A DNA stretch of 64,000 nt from Stappia indica (GCF_009789575.1 NZ_CP046908.1:3811001-3875000); one strand, 5' to 3'. Counted from the first letter of the stretch, positions 33,776 to 42,936 are shown. Made by a program: numbers and translations. Notes: a model not told the origin generated them from the letters alone.

Positions 33776-34417
33776 TCAGGACCCCTCGGCGCTGTCCGCG
33801 CTGTGGTGCCAGAGCGGGCGGAAGCCGGCGGCCAGCACCGCAACGCTTGCCGGCGGCGTCAGCAGCTCTGCCGGACTGTCGGGCCAGCAGGTGAGGGCGT
33901 CCGGCGCGGCCGGGCGGTATCCCGTAAAGCTCCAGGCGAGCCACCGCCCCTCGCGCCGCGTCAGGATCGTCTCGCCGAGCCGCACCATCGCCCCGTCGGG
34001 CAGCGTCTCCAGGTCGCCGGGGGCAAGGCGTGTCCGCTCTCCCGTACGCTCGCCATGCAGCTGCCGGTCCATCTCCGGCGCGCTCGGCGGGGCGGGCAGC
34101 CCTTGCGCCCGCTGCCAGGCCTCGCGATAGCGCAGCGCATCCGCGCGCCGGCACTCGAAGCAGGGCCGGTGGCCGGCGGCCATTGCGGTCGCTTCGTCGA
34201 GGAAGAACAGCTCGGTATAGCCCTCGCCCATCACCTTTCGCCTGCGGCCGCGAAACTCCAGCACGCAGCAGATCCAGGCGCGCGAGCGCCAGCGCGCCCG
34301 CCCGAGCGTCTGCGTCTGCGGATCGTGCAGCCGGCCGCCGCGATTGCCCATCATCGTGCCGCGGGCGGCGAGCGAATGCAGGCCGCCGTCGGCGGACACC
34401 CGGTTGGTCAGCGGCAT
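33776..34417 (-). CDS. Conserved hypothetical protein with a CxxC motif (213 aa)
   Basis: A soluble protein that I recognise only as a conserved hypothetical of alphaproteobacteria. Landmarks are an N-terminal MGNRGGRLHD, then ARWRSRAWICCVLEFRGRRR, YTELFFLDEATAMAAGHRPCFECRRADALRYR and the hydrophobic GRWLAWSFTGYRP. The HRPCFECRR stretch has two cysteines in a CxxC arrangement that could bind metal or be redox active; two more cysteines sit at WICC. It ends seven bases before the start of the next gene's stop, so it may share a transcript with the Tat thioredoxin. Confidence 0.6.
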   Translation of the reverse strand: MPLTNRVSADGGLHSLAARGTMMGNRGGRLHDPQTQTLGRARWRSRAWICCVLEFRGRRRKVMGEGYTELFFLDEATAMAAGHRPCFECRRADALRYREAWQRAQGLPAPPSAPEMDRQLHGERTGERTRLAPGDLETLPDGAMVRLGETILTRREGRWLAWSFTGYRPAAPDALTCWPDSPAELLTPPASVAVLAAGFRPLWHHSADSAEGS

Positions 34418-34424
34418 GGCATCC

Positions 34425-35048
34425 TCAGCTCAAGCGCCAGTCTTCCGTCTCCACGCCCTTGTCGCGCAGCTGGTTGACCCGGTCGTTGGCGTAGCGCTGG
34501 AAGCCTTCGCTCTGATAGGCGCCGCTGCGCACCCATTCGAAGAAATGGTAGAAATAGAAAGGCGGCAGGTAGCCTTGGATGCGGGCGATCTCCGCCTCGC
34601 GGCCGGTCTTGCCGGCAACGGCGTCGGCATTAGGCGGGAAGAACAGGATCGTCGGGGTGAAGTTGACCAGCCAGCGCCGGCCGAGCGCGCGCTCCTCCAT
34701 CGCCTCGCCGTCGAAGTCCGTCGTCTCGCGCGCGCCGAACAGGTCGAGCTGCACGATCGCGAAATTCTCCTTCATCCAGGGCAGGTAGTCCTCGCGCTCA
34801 AGGTTCACCTCGTGGGTCTTGCGGCAGAACGGGCAGCCGCCCTGTTCGAACATCACCACGAAATGCTTGCCGGCCGCCTGCGCCTCGGCCAGGTCGTCGC
34901 CAAGGTCGAGGAAGCTCTCGACGAACCAGTCCTGCTTGTAGAGCCCGTCGTCGCCCAGCGTCGCCGCGCTTGCGGCGCGCGGCAGGGCAAGCGGCAGGCT
35001 TGCACCGGCCGCCAGTGCGGCCAGCGAAAAATCGCGTCTCGTGATCAT
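34425..35048 (-). CDS. Tat-exported thioredoxin-like protein (207 aa)
   Basis: A periplasmic thioredoxin-fold protein. The N-terminus MITRRDFSLAALAAGA is a twin-arginine signal (TRRDFSL), followed by a hydrophobic stretch and cleavage near ASA at residue 28. The mature part has the thioredoxin redox motif in EQGGCPFCRK (CPFC) and the cis-proline element VNFTPTILFF. It resembles SoxW-type proteins, but no sox genes are in the window. The start at 35048 has GGAGGA upstream. An inverted repeat ACATTCC-N6-GGAATGT lies 17-36 bases before the start. Confidence 0.85.
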   Translation of the reverse strand: MITRRDFSLAALAAGASLPLALPRAASAATLGDDGLYKQDWFVESFLDLGDDLAEAQAAGKHFVVMFEQGGCPFCRKTHEVNLEREDYLPWMKENFAIVQLDLFGARETTDFDGEAMEERALGRRWLVNFTPTILFFPPNADAVAGKTGREAEIARIQGYLPPFYFYHFFEWVRSGAYQSEGFQRYANDRVNQLRDKGVETEDWRLS

Positions 35049-35064
35049 GCTGTCTCCTCCCGAC

Positions 35065-35084
35065 ACATTCCTTTCTCGGAATGT
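35065..35084. promoter_or_regulatory. Inverted repeat upstream of the Tat thioredoxin gene
   Basis: ACATTCC and GGAATGT are perfect 7-bp inverted arms spaced by six bases. The location suggests an operator of a homodimeric regulator; ArsR-type factors bind similar sites. No candidate regulator gene is adjacent. Confidence 0.4.
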
Positions 35085-35177
35085 ATCAGGTCGCAGCAAC
35101 GGTTGCATCCGCAATGGTGAGCAATCACACGGGCGTGAGAGCGGAGCGGCCGGAAAGGCCCGGCCGCCTCAGGCTCC

Positions 35178-35858
35178 TCAGGCCTCGCCTACCACCACGA
35201 CATGCAGCGCCCGCGGACCGTGTGCGCCGAGCAGCAATGTCTGCTCGATATCGGCCGAACGCGAGGGGCCGGTGATCATGTTCACCGTGCGCGGCATGGT
35301 GCCCTTGCCGTGGATCCCGCGGATCCGCTCCCACAGGCTCTCGTAGTCGCCGGCGATATCGGCCGCCGACAGCACGACGATGTGGTGCTCGGGCAGGAAG
35401 TTCAGCGTCGTCGGATTGTCCGGGCCCGAGGTCAGCATCAACGTGCCGGTCTCGGCGATGCCGCCGAAGGCATGCGATACGGTGGCAAGATCCGCATTCT
35501 CGGCCCGCCCGCGGTCGATCTCCAGGTTCGCCTGCGCCGCCCAGGGCATGGCGGCAAGCCGCCCGTCCTCGCCGAAGCGCACCCGCGCCGGCAGGTTCTT
35601 CGACTTCAGATAGTCGGTCACCGCCTGCGGCACCTCGGCCGGGCTCGCCACCCGGGCGATGCTCGCCTGCACCCGTTCCGCCATCTCGCAGAACAGCGCT
35701 AACCGCGCCGCCGGGTCCAGCTGGCCGCGCGCCGGGATCAACCCCTTCGGCGCGCGCTGCAGCCGGTCGGCCACCGCCGCGCGGCGGGCCGTGTCGTCGC
35801 CCTTGCGCCCCATGGCGGAGCGCATCTTGGCGAGGATCGAGGCTTTTGCGTCGCTCAT
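35178..35858 (-). CDS. lutC: L-lactate utilization protein LutC
   Basis: LutC, with LutA and LutB, makes the iron-sulfur L-lactate dehydrogenase complex. The 226-residue protein has the LUD domain: a variable N-terminus, then ADLATVSHAFGGIAETGTLML, LPEHHIVVL and the C-terminal ITGPSRSADIEQTLLLGAHGPRALHVVVV. The start MSDAKASILAKMRSA overlaps the lutB stop by four bases. It is the last gene of the operon. A GC hairpin (35146-35167) without a T-run lies downstream. Confidence 0.92.
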   Translation of the reverse strand: MSDAKASILAKMRSAMGRKGDDTARRAAVADRLQRAPKGLIPARGQLDPAARLALFCEMAERVQASIARVASPAEVPQAVTDYLKSKNLPARVRFGEDGRLAAMPWAAQANLEIDRGRAENADLATVSHAFGGIAETGTLMLTSGPDNPTTLNFLPEHHIVVLSAADIAGDYESLWERIRGIHGKGTMPRTVNMITGPSRSADIEQTLLLGAHGPRALHVVVVGEA

Positions 35859-37306
35859 GCCGAAGCCCTTCCGCTTGCGCTCTTGTTCCGCGCGTCCTTT
35901 GCCTTGGCCCACTGCGCCTGGAACGTGCCGCCCTCAGGTGCCGGCAGGTCGCGGTGCCGCGTCCAGCCGCCGGCCAGCGGGAGGAAGGAGAACCGCCCGC
36001 GCGCCCGCCCCATCAGGCCGAGCGTCGTCATGGCGACGCGCGTCGCCATCTGGTACAGCGCCGGCCGCTTGGCGAAGAAGGCCCACATCGCCAGTCCGTA
36101 GCGGGCGCCGGCCGGGTTGAGGTTTCGCGAGAACTCGCGCTCGCGCCAGTGGCGCATCATCTTCGGCAGCGGGATGCGCATCGGGCACACGCTCTCGCAG
36201 CGCCCGCAGAAGGTCGAGGCGTTGGGCAGGTGGCCCGACTGGTCGACGCCGATCAGCGAAGGCGTCAGCACCGCGCCCATCGGGCCGGGATAGACCCAGC
36301 CATAGGCGTGGCCGCCGACCGCGTGATAGACCGGGCAGTGGTTCATGCAGGCGCCGCAGCGGATGCAGCGCAGCATGTCCTGGAACTCGGTGCCCAGCAT
36401 CGACGAGCGGCCGTTGTCGAGCAGCACCACGTGGTACTCCTCCGGCCCGTCGGGATCGCCCGACCGCTTCGGCCCGGTCGACACGGTCGTGTAGACCGAC
36501 ATGTCCTGCCCCGTCGCCGAGCGCGCCAGCACGCGCAGGATCTGCGACACGTCCTCCAGCGTCGGCACGATCTTCTCGATCGAGGCGACCACCACATGCG
36601 TCTTCGGCAGGATCTGCGTCAGGTCGCCATTGCCCTCGTTGGTGACGATGATCGAGCTACCGGTCTCCGCCACCAGGAAGTTGGCGCCGGTGATGCCGAT
36701 ATCCGCCTGGAAATACTTGTCGCGCAGCACCGCGCGCGCCTCGCTGAGCAGCGTCGTCGGCTCTTCCAGGTTGCGGTCCGGGTCGAGATGGGTATGCACC
36801 CGGCGGAAATCCGCCTCGACCTGGTCCTTGTTCACATGCACCGCCGGGGCGATGATGTGGCTCGGGTGCTCGCCGCGCAGCTGGATGATGTATTCGCCCA
36901 GATCCGTTTCCACCGGCGCGACCGAATGCTCCTCGAGGAAGGCGTTGAGGCCGATCTCCTCGGTGATCATCGACTTGCCCTTGGTCACCGTCCGGGCGCC
37001 GCGCTTGCGGCAGATGTCGAGGATGATGCGGCGCGCGTCCTCGGCCGTCTCGGCCCAGTGCACGTGGCCGCCGGCCGCCTCCACCTTCTCGGCATAGGCT
37101 TCCAGGTACAGGTCCAGATGGGCCAGCACGTGGTCCTTGATGTCGCGCGCATTGTCGCGCAGCTGGTCGAATTCCGGCAGCGCCGCGGCCGCCGTCGCGC
37201 GCTTGGCGATGAAGCCGGAGCGCACATGGCCGAGCGCGCGCTGCAGCGGCGCATCGTCCAGCGCGTGGCGCGCATTGCTCTTGAACTGTGGCGAGGTGAT
37301 CTGCAT
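35855..37306 (-). CDS. lutB: L-lactate utilization iron-sulfur protein LutB
   Basis: A 483-residue protein with an N-terminal LUD domain (residues 60-300: RKRGARTVTKGKSMITEEIGL; ITGANFLVAETGSSIIVTNEGN) and two 4Fe-4S clusters. The clusters are CIRCGACMNHCP near residue 315 and CGRCESVCPMRIPLP near 365. A C-terminal extension includes a tryptophan-rich segment. The start MQITSPQFKSNARHAL at 37306 fits the family. It is translationally coupled to lutC and lies 53 bases after lutA. Confidence 0.94.
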   Translation of the reverse strand: MQITSPQFKSNARHALDDAPLQRALGHVRSGFIAKRATAAAALPEFDQLRDNARDIKDHVLAHLDLYLEAYAEKVEAAGGHVHWAETAEDARRIILDICRKRGARTVTKGKSMITEEIGLNAFLEEHSVAPVETDLGEYIIQLRGEHPSHIIAPAVHVNKDQVEADFRRVHTHLDPDRNLEEPTTLLSEARAVLRDKYFQADIGITGANFLVAETGSSIIVTNEGNGDLTQILPKTHVVVASIEKIVPTLEDVSQILRVLARSATGQDMSVYTTVSTGPKRSGDPDGPEEYHVVLLDNGRSSMLGTEFQDMLRCIRCGACMNHCPVYHAVGGHAYGWVYPGPMGAVLTPSLIGVDQSGHLPNASTFCGRCESVCPMRIPLPKMMRHWREREFSRNLNPAGARYGLAMWAFFAKRPALYQMATRVAMTTLGLMGRARGRFSFLPLAGGWTRHRDLPAPEGGTFQAQWAKAKDARNKSASGRASA

Positions 37307-37359
37307 GTGAGGCTGGCTCCCGTGCGCTTGCCCGTGCCCGTGACTGTGACCGGAGGCGG

Positions 37360-38178
37360 TCAGCGCTTCCGCTTTTCGCCGATGGCCGGCTGGTCGGTCA
37401 TGCCCGCCAGCACCTCGGCGACGTGGCGGACCTCGATGGCCGACCCCTCGCGCTTGAGCTTTCCGGCCATGTTCATCAGGCAGCCGAGGTCGCCGGCAAG
37501 CAGCATCCCCGCGCCGCTCTCGCGGATGGTCTTGGTCTTTTCCTCGACGATCTTGTTGGAGATGTCGGGATATTTGACGCAGAACGTGCCGCCGAAGCCG
37601 CAGCACACGTCCGGATCGCGCATTTCCTTCAGCTCCAGCCCCTCGACGGAGGCGAGAAGCTTGCGCGGCTGGCGCGCGATGCCCAGTTCCCGCAGGCCCG
37701 AGCAGCTGTCGTGATAGGTGGCGCTGCCGTTGAAGCGCGCCTCGACGCTGGCGATGCCCAGCACGTCGGTGAGGAAGCTGACCAGCTCGAACACCTTGGC
37801 GGAAAAGGCCGAGGCCCGCTCCTGCGCGGCCGCATCGCCCTCGAACAGCTCCTCGTAGTGCTTCTTCAGCATGCCGGCGCAGGAGCCGGACGGCGCGACC
37901 ACATAGTCGAAGCCCTCGAAGGCGCGAATCACCTGCTCGGCGATGGCACGCGCGTCCGCCCGGTCGCCGGAGTTGAAGGCCGGCTGGCCGCAGCAGGTCT
38001 GCGCCGCCGGTACCCCGACGAGGCAGCCCGCGTCCTCCATCAGCTTCACCGCGGCGAAGCCGACGCTCGGGCGGAACAGGTCGACGAGGCATGTCACGAA
38101 AAGACCGACGCGCGGGGCGGTTTTCGGCGCCTGCGGTGTCTCGGTTGGCTGCGCGCCAGCGTGCGCGGTGGCTGTCAT
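37360..38178 (-). CDS. lutA: L-lactate utilization protein LutA
   Basis: A 272-residue CCG-domain protein of the LutA/GlpC/heterodisulfide reductase type. The first CCG element is AQTCCGQPAFNSGD near residue 62 and the second is VCCGFGGTFCVKYPDIS near 205; a YHDSCSGLRELG segment lies between. These cysteines probably ligate a cluster. The protein is slightly longer at the N-terminus (25 residues, Ala/Thr/Pro-rich) than usual. It overlaps the upstream GntR regulator by four bases and is followed by lutB. Confidence 0.93.
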   Translation of the reverse strand: MTATAHAGAQPTETPQAPKTAPRVGLFVTCLVDLFRPSVGFAAVKLMEDAGCLVGVPAAQTCCGQPAFNSGDRADARAIAEQVIRAFEGFDYVVAPSGSCAGMLKKHYEELFEGDAAAQERASAFSAKVFELVSFLTDVLGIASVEARFNGSATYHDSCSGLRELGIARQPRKLLASVEGLELKEMRDPDVCCGFGGTFCVKYPDISNKIVEEKTKTIRESGAGMLLAGDLGCLMNMAGKLKREGSAIEVRHVAEVLAGMTDQPAIGEKRKR

Positions 38179-39005
38179 TGCGTCCCTGCTTCTTCTGTCG
38201 GGCGGCGGGGAGCCCGCCGTCGCTTGCTGTCGTCCTGCTCGCTCTCCAGGCGTTGCGCCAGCCGCAGCGCGGAGACGATACTCCAGCTGCCCGAGCGTGC
38301 CATGGCGTAGGCGACCTGCTCGACAAAGTCGATATGCGAACTGGCCGCATCGCCTGCCCGTCCCGCATCGCCCGCCATTACGGCCTCGTAGATTTCCCTG
38401 TGCTGCTCCAGCAGTTTCTCCCGCGATCCGGGATAGCGATAGAGCTGGACGCGGCTGTAGAACACCCCGTCGGCGAGCAGCCGGTAGCACGAGCGCAGCG
38501 TGTGCAGCAGCACGATATTGTGCGCGCTCTCGCCGATCGCCTGGTGGAACTCCACGTCGAGCTCGGCTTCCCGCCCGAAGTCCTCGCCGTTATGGGCGGC
38601 CTCCATGGCGCGGAAGATCCGGGTGATGATCTCGCGGTCCGCATCGGTCGCCCTCTGCGCCGCCAGCCGGGCGGTGGTCCGCTCGATCTCGCGGCGATAT
38701 TCCAGGTAGTCGGCAATCGCCGGCGGGTGGCGCCGCACCAGCTCGACGATGGCCTCGGAGAACACGGTTCCGATCACGTCGGCGATGAAAGTGCCGCCGC
38801 CGTGACGGGTCACCAGCAGGCCCCGTTCCTCGAGAGTCTTGATGGCATCGCGCAGGATGGGGCGCGAGACGTCAACTTTCTTTGCCAGATCACGTTCGGC
38901 CGGCAGCCGGTCGCCGGGGCGCAGAACCCCCTGCAGGATCAGTTCCTCCACCTGATCGACAACGGAATCTGCCGTCCGGTTGTGATGGATCTTCTGGAAT
39001 ACCAT
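38175..39005 (-). CDS. GntR/FCD-family regulator of the lut operon
   Basis: A 276-residue regulator with a GntR winged helix (residues 15-70: PGDRLPAERDLAKKVDVSRPILRDAIKTLEERGLL) and an FCD effector domain (residues 85-240) with the metal-binding Asp/His pattern (LDVEFHQAIGESAHN; HREIYEAVMAGD). FCD proteins such as LldR control lactate genes in response to lactate. It overlaps lutA by four bases, so it is the first gene of its own target operon. The ATG at 39005 is preferred; one at 39044 is in frame but would cover the operator at 39043-39055. Confidence 0.88.
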   Translation of the reverse strand: MVFQKIHHNRTADSVVDQVEELILQGVLRPGDRLPAERDLAKKVDVSRPILRDAIKTLEERGLLVTRHGGGTFIADVIGTVFSEAIVELVRRHPPAIADYLEYRREIERTTARLAAQRATDADREIITRIFRAMEAAHNGEDFGREAELDVEFHQAIGESAHNIVLLHTLRSCYRLLADGVFYSRVQLYRYPGSREKLLEQHREIYEAVMAGDAGRAGDAASSHIDFVEQVAYAMARSGSWSIVSALRLAQRLESEQDDSKRRRAPRRPTEEAGTQ

Positions 39006-39367
39006 CGTCCCGATCTTGTTTATTGCAACGCAGCGGAAATTCATCGCAATGCGATAAATTTCTTGGCGTTGAAGTAGCTTGGGGCAATTTATTCCGTATT
39101 GCGTTGAGTGGTCAATATTGTTATCCAATTAGCGCGGGTCGGTTTTCTCCGGTTGGGAGGCCGGTTTCCGACCCGCGGGAGATGGGCGTGGATGTTGCCC
39201 GGCCAGGTTGTGCGGCGACAATCTGCCGGCAAAGGCAGGCATCCGTGTCCGTCCTGTTGCGCGATGGGGAGCGCTCGACGTCGGGGCATTGCTGGGCATT
39301 GCGTCCGCTGTGTTGTCGTCGGTGTCCGGTCCCTGGAGCGCACAATGTTCCTAGGGAGGACCTGAAC
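39006..39367. promoter_or_regulatory. Divergent control region between lut and the TakP-type TRAP operon
   Basis: These 362 bases hold both promoters and no gene. The left part is AT-rich. ATCGCA-A-TGCGAT at 39043-39055 is a perfect palindrome 38 bases before the GntR start, well placed for autoregulation. Related half-sites (TATTGCAACG near 39021; GTATTGCGTT near 39094) flank it. The TRAP side ends with a GGGAGGA ribosome site. Confidence 0.5.
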
Positions 39368-40414
39368 GTGAAATCTTTCATTTCTGCAGTTGCCGTAACA
39401 GCGTCTCTTGCGATCGGTGCGACATCGCCGGCCGTCGCGCTGGACAAGCTGGACTGGGATCTTCAGTCGACCTATCCGGGCTCGCTGACGCAGCTCGGCA
39501 CGCTCGGCAAGCTCGTGTCCGAGCGCCTTGCCGCGGTTTCCGGCGGTGAGATCAACCTCAAGTTCCAGGAGCCGGGTGCCATCGTTCCGGCGCTGGAGGC
39601 CTTCGACGCCGTGGCGTCGGGTGCCGTGCAGGCGGCCTGGTCGACCCCGGGCTACTGGACCGGCAAGGACACCTCGCTCGCGCTCTTCGCGGCCGTGCCG
39701 TTCGGTCCGAGCGCTCCGGAATATGTCGCGTGGCTGAAGTTCGGCGGCGGCCAGGAGCTGCTCGACGAGATCTACGGCTCCTACGGCATCAAGTCGCTGG
39801 TCTGTGCGGTCATCGCGCCCGAGGCGGCTGGCTGGTTCCGCAAGGAGATCAACACCGTCGACGATCTCAAGGGCCTGAAGATGCGCTTCTTCGGCCTCGG
39901 CGCCAAGGTCATGCAGAAGCTCGGCGTGTCGACGCAGCTGCTCGCCGGCGGCGACATCTTCCCGGCGCTCGAGCTCGGCACCATCGACGGCACCGAGTTC
40001 TCCATGCCGGCGATCGACCTGAAGCTCGGCTTCTACCAGGTGGCGAAGTACTACTACTTCCCGGGCTGGCACCAGCAGTCGACCTTCTTCGACCTGATGA
40101 TGAACAAGGCCGAGTGGGACGCGCTGGACGACCAGACCAAGGCCATCTTCGAGACCGTCTGCGAAGCCAACATGATCTACGGCATTGCCGAGGGCGAGGC
40201 CATCCAGTCTGCGGCGCTCGCCGAGCTGGAGAAGCAGGGCGTCAACCTCAAGACGTTCGACCCGGCGATCCTGGAGTCTCTCGAGGCTGCCTGGAACGAA
40301 GTCGTCGAGGAAGAGAAGGCTGCGAACCCGAACTTCGTGAAGGCTTGGGAGTCGCTCTCCAAGTTCCGCAAGGAATACGAGACCTGGTCCAACATCGGTT
40401 ACCTCAAGAAGTAA
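39368..40414 (+). CDS. TRAP substrate-binding protein, TakP-type
   Basis: A 348-residue periplasmic protein starting with GTG behind GGGAGGA and carrying a signal peptide cleaved near residue 24 (PAVALDKLDW). It resembles the alpha-keto/hydroxy-acid binders (TakP and relatives): WDLQSTYPGSLTQLG, EPGAIVPALEAFDAVASGA, AVPFGPSAPEYVAWL, GWFRKEINTVDDLKGLKMR and KYYYFPGWHQQSTFFDLMMN. Known members bind pyruvate, lactate or 2-oxobutyrate. Divergence from lutABC supports lactate or pyruvate as substrate, by inference. Confidence 0.85.
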   Translation: MKSFISAVAVTASLAIGATSPAVALDKLDWDLQSTYPGSLTQLGTLGKLVSERLAAVSGGEINLKFQEPGAIVPALEAFDAVASGAVQAAWSTPGYWTGKDTSLALFAAVPFGPSAPEYVAWLKFGGGQELLDEIYGSYGIKSLVCAVIAPEAAGWFRKEINTVDDLKGLKMRFFGLGAKVMQKLGVSTQLLAGGDIFPALELGTIDGTEFSMPAIDLKLGFYQVAKYYYFPGWHQQSTFFDLMMNKAEWDALDDQTKAIFETVCEANMIYGIAEGEAIQSAALAELEKQGVNLKTFDPAILESLEAAWNEVVEEEKAANPNFVKAWESLSKFRKEYETWSNIGYLKK

Positions 40415-40574
40415 CCCGGATCGCCTGACAGGGCGGGTCCGCACCGCCTGAACCGGTGGTGCGGACCCGTCGTTTGCGCGAGTGGCCGGCAAGGTCGCCG
40501 CGCCCGACGGCGAGCCGGACGCCGACCGCGCAGCCGTACGGTCCACCGATTACCCGGTCGGGGAGAGAGTTCCC

Positions 40575-41537
40575 ATGTCAACGCTGATCAGCCTTGCCGG
40601 CATCGCGGCTTCACTCGTCGCGGCGTTCGAGCTTGGCATTCCTGCCTATATCCTGTGCGCTGCGGGCTTCGTGCTCGGCATCCTCGGCGGCTTCCTCGGG
40701 GGGCGCGTGTCGCTCGCCGTCGCCGCCATGGTCCTGGCCGCCTTCGTCTTTGCGGTCACCGACGGCGGCATGACGGCCGTCCTCACCTCGCTGGACGTCA
40801 ATCCGCGCAATTTCTTCCGCGCCTATGACGGCCTGTCGGGCGTGATCGGGTCGCTGGCGATCCTGTTGATCACCCTGCTTATCATGCGCACGCGGGCGCC
40901 GCGGGCCTACGAGACCATGCTCGACACGTCCGACGACTTCGACCGCGTGGTCAATGGCATGGGCAAGCTGGCCTCCTGGCTCTTCGTGCCCCTGATGCTG
41001 ATCATCTTCTACGATGTCAGCCAGCGTAAGTGGCTCGACTTCGACACGTCGATCATGGACACGCCGTTCTATGTCGACAGCACCAAGCTGCAGGAAATGG
41101 AGTGGCATCTGCATGCCGTGCTCTTCCTGCTCTGCCTCGGCTTCGCCTACAGGGCCGACGGGCATGTGCGCATCGAGCTGATCCGCGACCGGCTGTCCCA
41201 GCGCGCAAGGGTGTGGATGGAACTGGCGGGCATCCTCCTGTTCCTGCTCACCTACTGCTACCTGATCGTCGAGTTCGGCTGGATGTATGCCAGCAAGTCC
41301 TTCGAGATCGGCGAGGTCTCGGCCGCCCAGACGGGCCTGAGCCATCGCTGGATCATCAAGGGCATGCTGCCCGTCGGCTTCGCATTGCTGTTCACCGCCG
41401 GCGTCTCCGCTGCGCTGCGTTGCGTCGTCTATCTCTTCGGCCCGTCCTACCTGAACGAGCGCTCCGGCGACTATGCCGGCACGCATCACGCGGACCTGCC
41501 GAAGGATGTGGCCACCAACGGGCCGATTACGGACTGA
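40575..41537 (+). CDS. TRAP transporter small subunit, long form (320 aa)
   Basis: A DctQ-type subunit extended at the N-terminus. Residues 1-90 contain about three extra hydrophobic helices, and the DctQ core follows (VNGMGKLASWLFVPLMLIIFYDVSQRKW; FAYRADGHVRIELI; LTYCYLIVEFGW). Extended DctQ subunits commonly accompany TakP-type binding proteins. The ATG at 40575 is preferred to one at 40482, which would add a hydrophilic leader. It is followed by dctM after 16 bases. Confidence 0.85.
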   Translation: MSTLISLAGIAASLVAAFELGIPAYILCAAGFVLGILGGFLGGRVSLAVAAMVLAAFVFAVTDGGMTAVLTSLDVNPRNFFRAYDGLSGVIGSLAILLITLLIMRTRAPRAYETMLDTSDDFDRVVNGMGKLASWLFVPLMLIIFYDVSQRKWLDFDTSIMDTPFYVDSTKLQEMEWHLHAVLFLLCLGFAYRADGHVRIELIRDRLSQRARVWMELAGILLFLLTYCYLIVEFGWMYASKSFEIGEVSAAQTGLSHRWIIKGMLPVGFALLFTAGVSAALRCVVYLFGPSYLNERSGDYAGTHHADLPKDVATNGPITD

Positions 41538-41553
41538 TCGGAGAGCTCGAAAC

Positions 41554-42936
41554 ATGACTTTCGTGGAACTTTTGCCGATCTACATGTTCGTGGCGCTCGC
41601 GCTGCTGCTGTTCACCGGCTTTCCCGTCGCCTTCATCCTCGGTGGTGTCGGCCTCGGCTTCGCATTCCTGGCCCAGGAACTGGGCGCCTTCAACGTCGCC
41701 CGCCTGGTCATCCTGCCCAGCCGCATCTTCGGCAGCACCATGGAAAACCCGGTGCTGGTGGCCATTCCCATGTTCACCTTCATGGGCACGATGCTGGAAA
41801 AATCCGGCGTCGCGAAGGACCTGCTGCAATGCCTGCAGGTGCTGACGCGGCGGGTGCCGGGCGGCCTTGCCCTGTCGGTGACGCTGATGGGCACGATCAT
41901 GGCCGCGACGACGGGCATCATCGGCGCCTCGGTGGTGATGATCACCCTGCTGGCGCTTCCCGTCATGCTGGAGCGCAACTACCACATCCCGCTGGCGACC
42001 GGCACGATCGCCGCCTCCGGCACCCTCGGCATCCTGATCCCGCCGTCGATCATGCTGGTGATCATGTCGGACCTGATGTCGATCCCGGTCGGCACCGTGT
42101 TCGTCGCGGCCATCGTTCCGGGCCTGCTGCTGTCGGCGCTCTACACGATCTACATCATCGTGCTGTGCCGCATCCGGCCGCAGCTGGCCCCGCCGCTGCC
42201 CGACGACATCGGCCCCTCCACCCGCGGCGAATTCTGGCTGATGATCCTCAAGAGCTTCATCCCGCCGGTCTTCCTGATCGTGGTGGTGCTCGGCTCGATC
42301 TTCGCCGGTCTCGCCACGCCGACGGAAGCGGCCGGCGTCGGTGCCCTCGGCTCCACGCTGCTCGCCTTCCTCAACCGCCAGCTCACCTTCCAGGTGATGA
42401 AGGATGTCTGCTACCGCTCGGCGCTCACCGGCGCCATGCTGTTCGGCATCTTCCTCGGCGCCACCTGCTTCTCGCTGGTGTTCCGCTGGCTCGGCGGCGA
42501 TGCGCTGATCGACGAGTTCATCGCCTGGGCGGGCGTCGGTCCCTGGGGCATCCTCTTCGTGCTGATGGGGATGGTGTTCTTCCTCGGCTTCTTCTTCGAC
42601 TGGGTCGAGATCACCCTGATCGTGCTGCCGGTCTTCGGACCGATCGTCGCCGGCCTCGATTTCGGCGACCATCTGGCCGGGTTCGAGGGCGTCGGCGAGG
42701 TGGCGCTGATCTGGTTCACGATCCTTGTATCGACGAACCTGCAGACATCGTTCCTGACGCCACCCTTCGGCTTCGCGCTCTTCTACATGAAGGGCGTGGC
42801 GCCTCCGGGCGTGACGATCCAGCACATCTACAAGGGCATCATTCCCTTCGTGATGCTGCAGCTGATGGGGCTTGCGCTGTGCATCCTCTTCCCGGGCATC
42901 GTCCTGTGGCTACCTAACGCATTGCTCGGCAACTGA
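41554..42936 (+). CDS. TRAP transporter large subunit (DctM family, 460 aa)
   Basis: A highly hydrophobic protein with about 12 helices. Landmarks are FTGFPVAFILGGVGLGFAFL, TTGIIGASVVMITLLALPVML, ASGTLGILIPPSIMLVIMSD, ATPTEAAGVGALGSTLLAF and FLTPPFGFALFYMKG. It is the sodium-coupled translocation subunit for the TakP-type system encoded upstream. A terminator follows at 42955. Confidence 0.93.
   Translation: MTFVELLPIYMFVALALLLFTGFPVAFILGGVGLGFAFLAQELGAFNVARLVILPSRIFGSTMENPVLVAIPMFTFMGTMLEKSGVAKDLLQCLQVLTRRVPGGLALSVTLMGTIMAATTGIIGASVVMITLLALPVMLERNYHIPLATGTIAASGTLGILIPPSIMLVIMSDLMSIPVGTVFVAAIVPGLLLSALYTIYIIVLCRIRPQLAPPLPDDIGPSTRGEFWLMILKSFIPPVFLIVVVLGSIFAGLATPTEAAGVGALGSTLLAFLNRQLTFQVMKDVCYRSALTGAMLFGIFLGATCFSLVFRWLGGDALIDEFIAWAGVGPWGILFVLMGMVFFLGFFFDWVEITLIVLPVFGPIVAGLDFGDHLAGFEGVGEVALIWFTILVSTNLQTSFLTPPFGFALFYMKGVAPPGVTIQHIYKGIIPFVMLQLMGLALCILFPGIVLWLPNALLGN

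Noticed and set aside
39295-39308. A GG-N10-GC element upstream of the TakP-type TRAP operon as a sigma-54 promoter
   Set aside because: Only the invariant dinucleotides fit; the rest deviates from TGGCAC-N5-TTGCW, and no DctD-type palindrome lies upstream.
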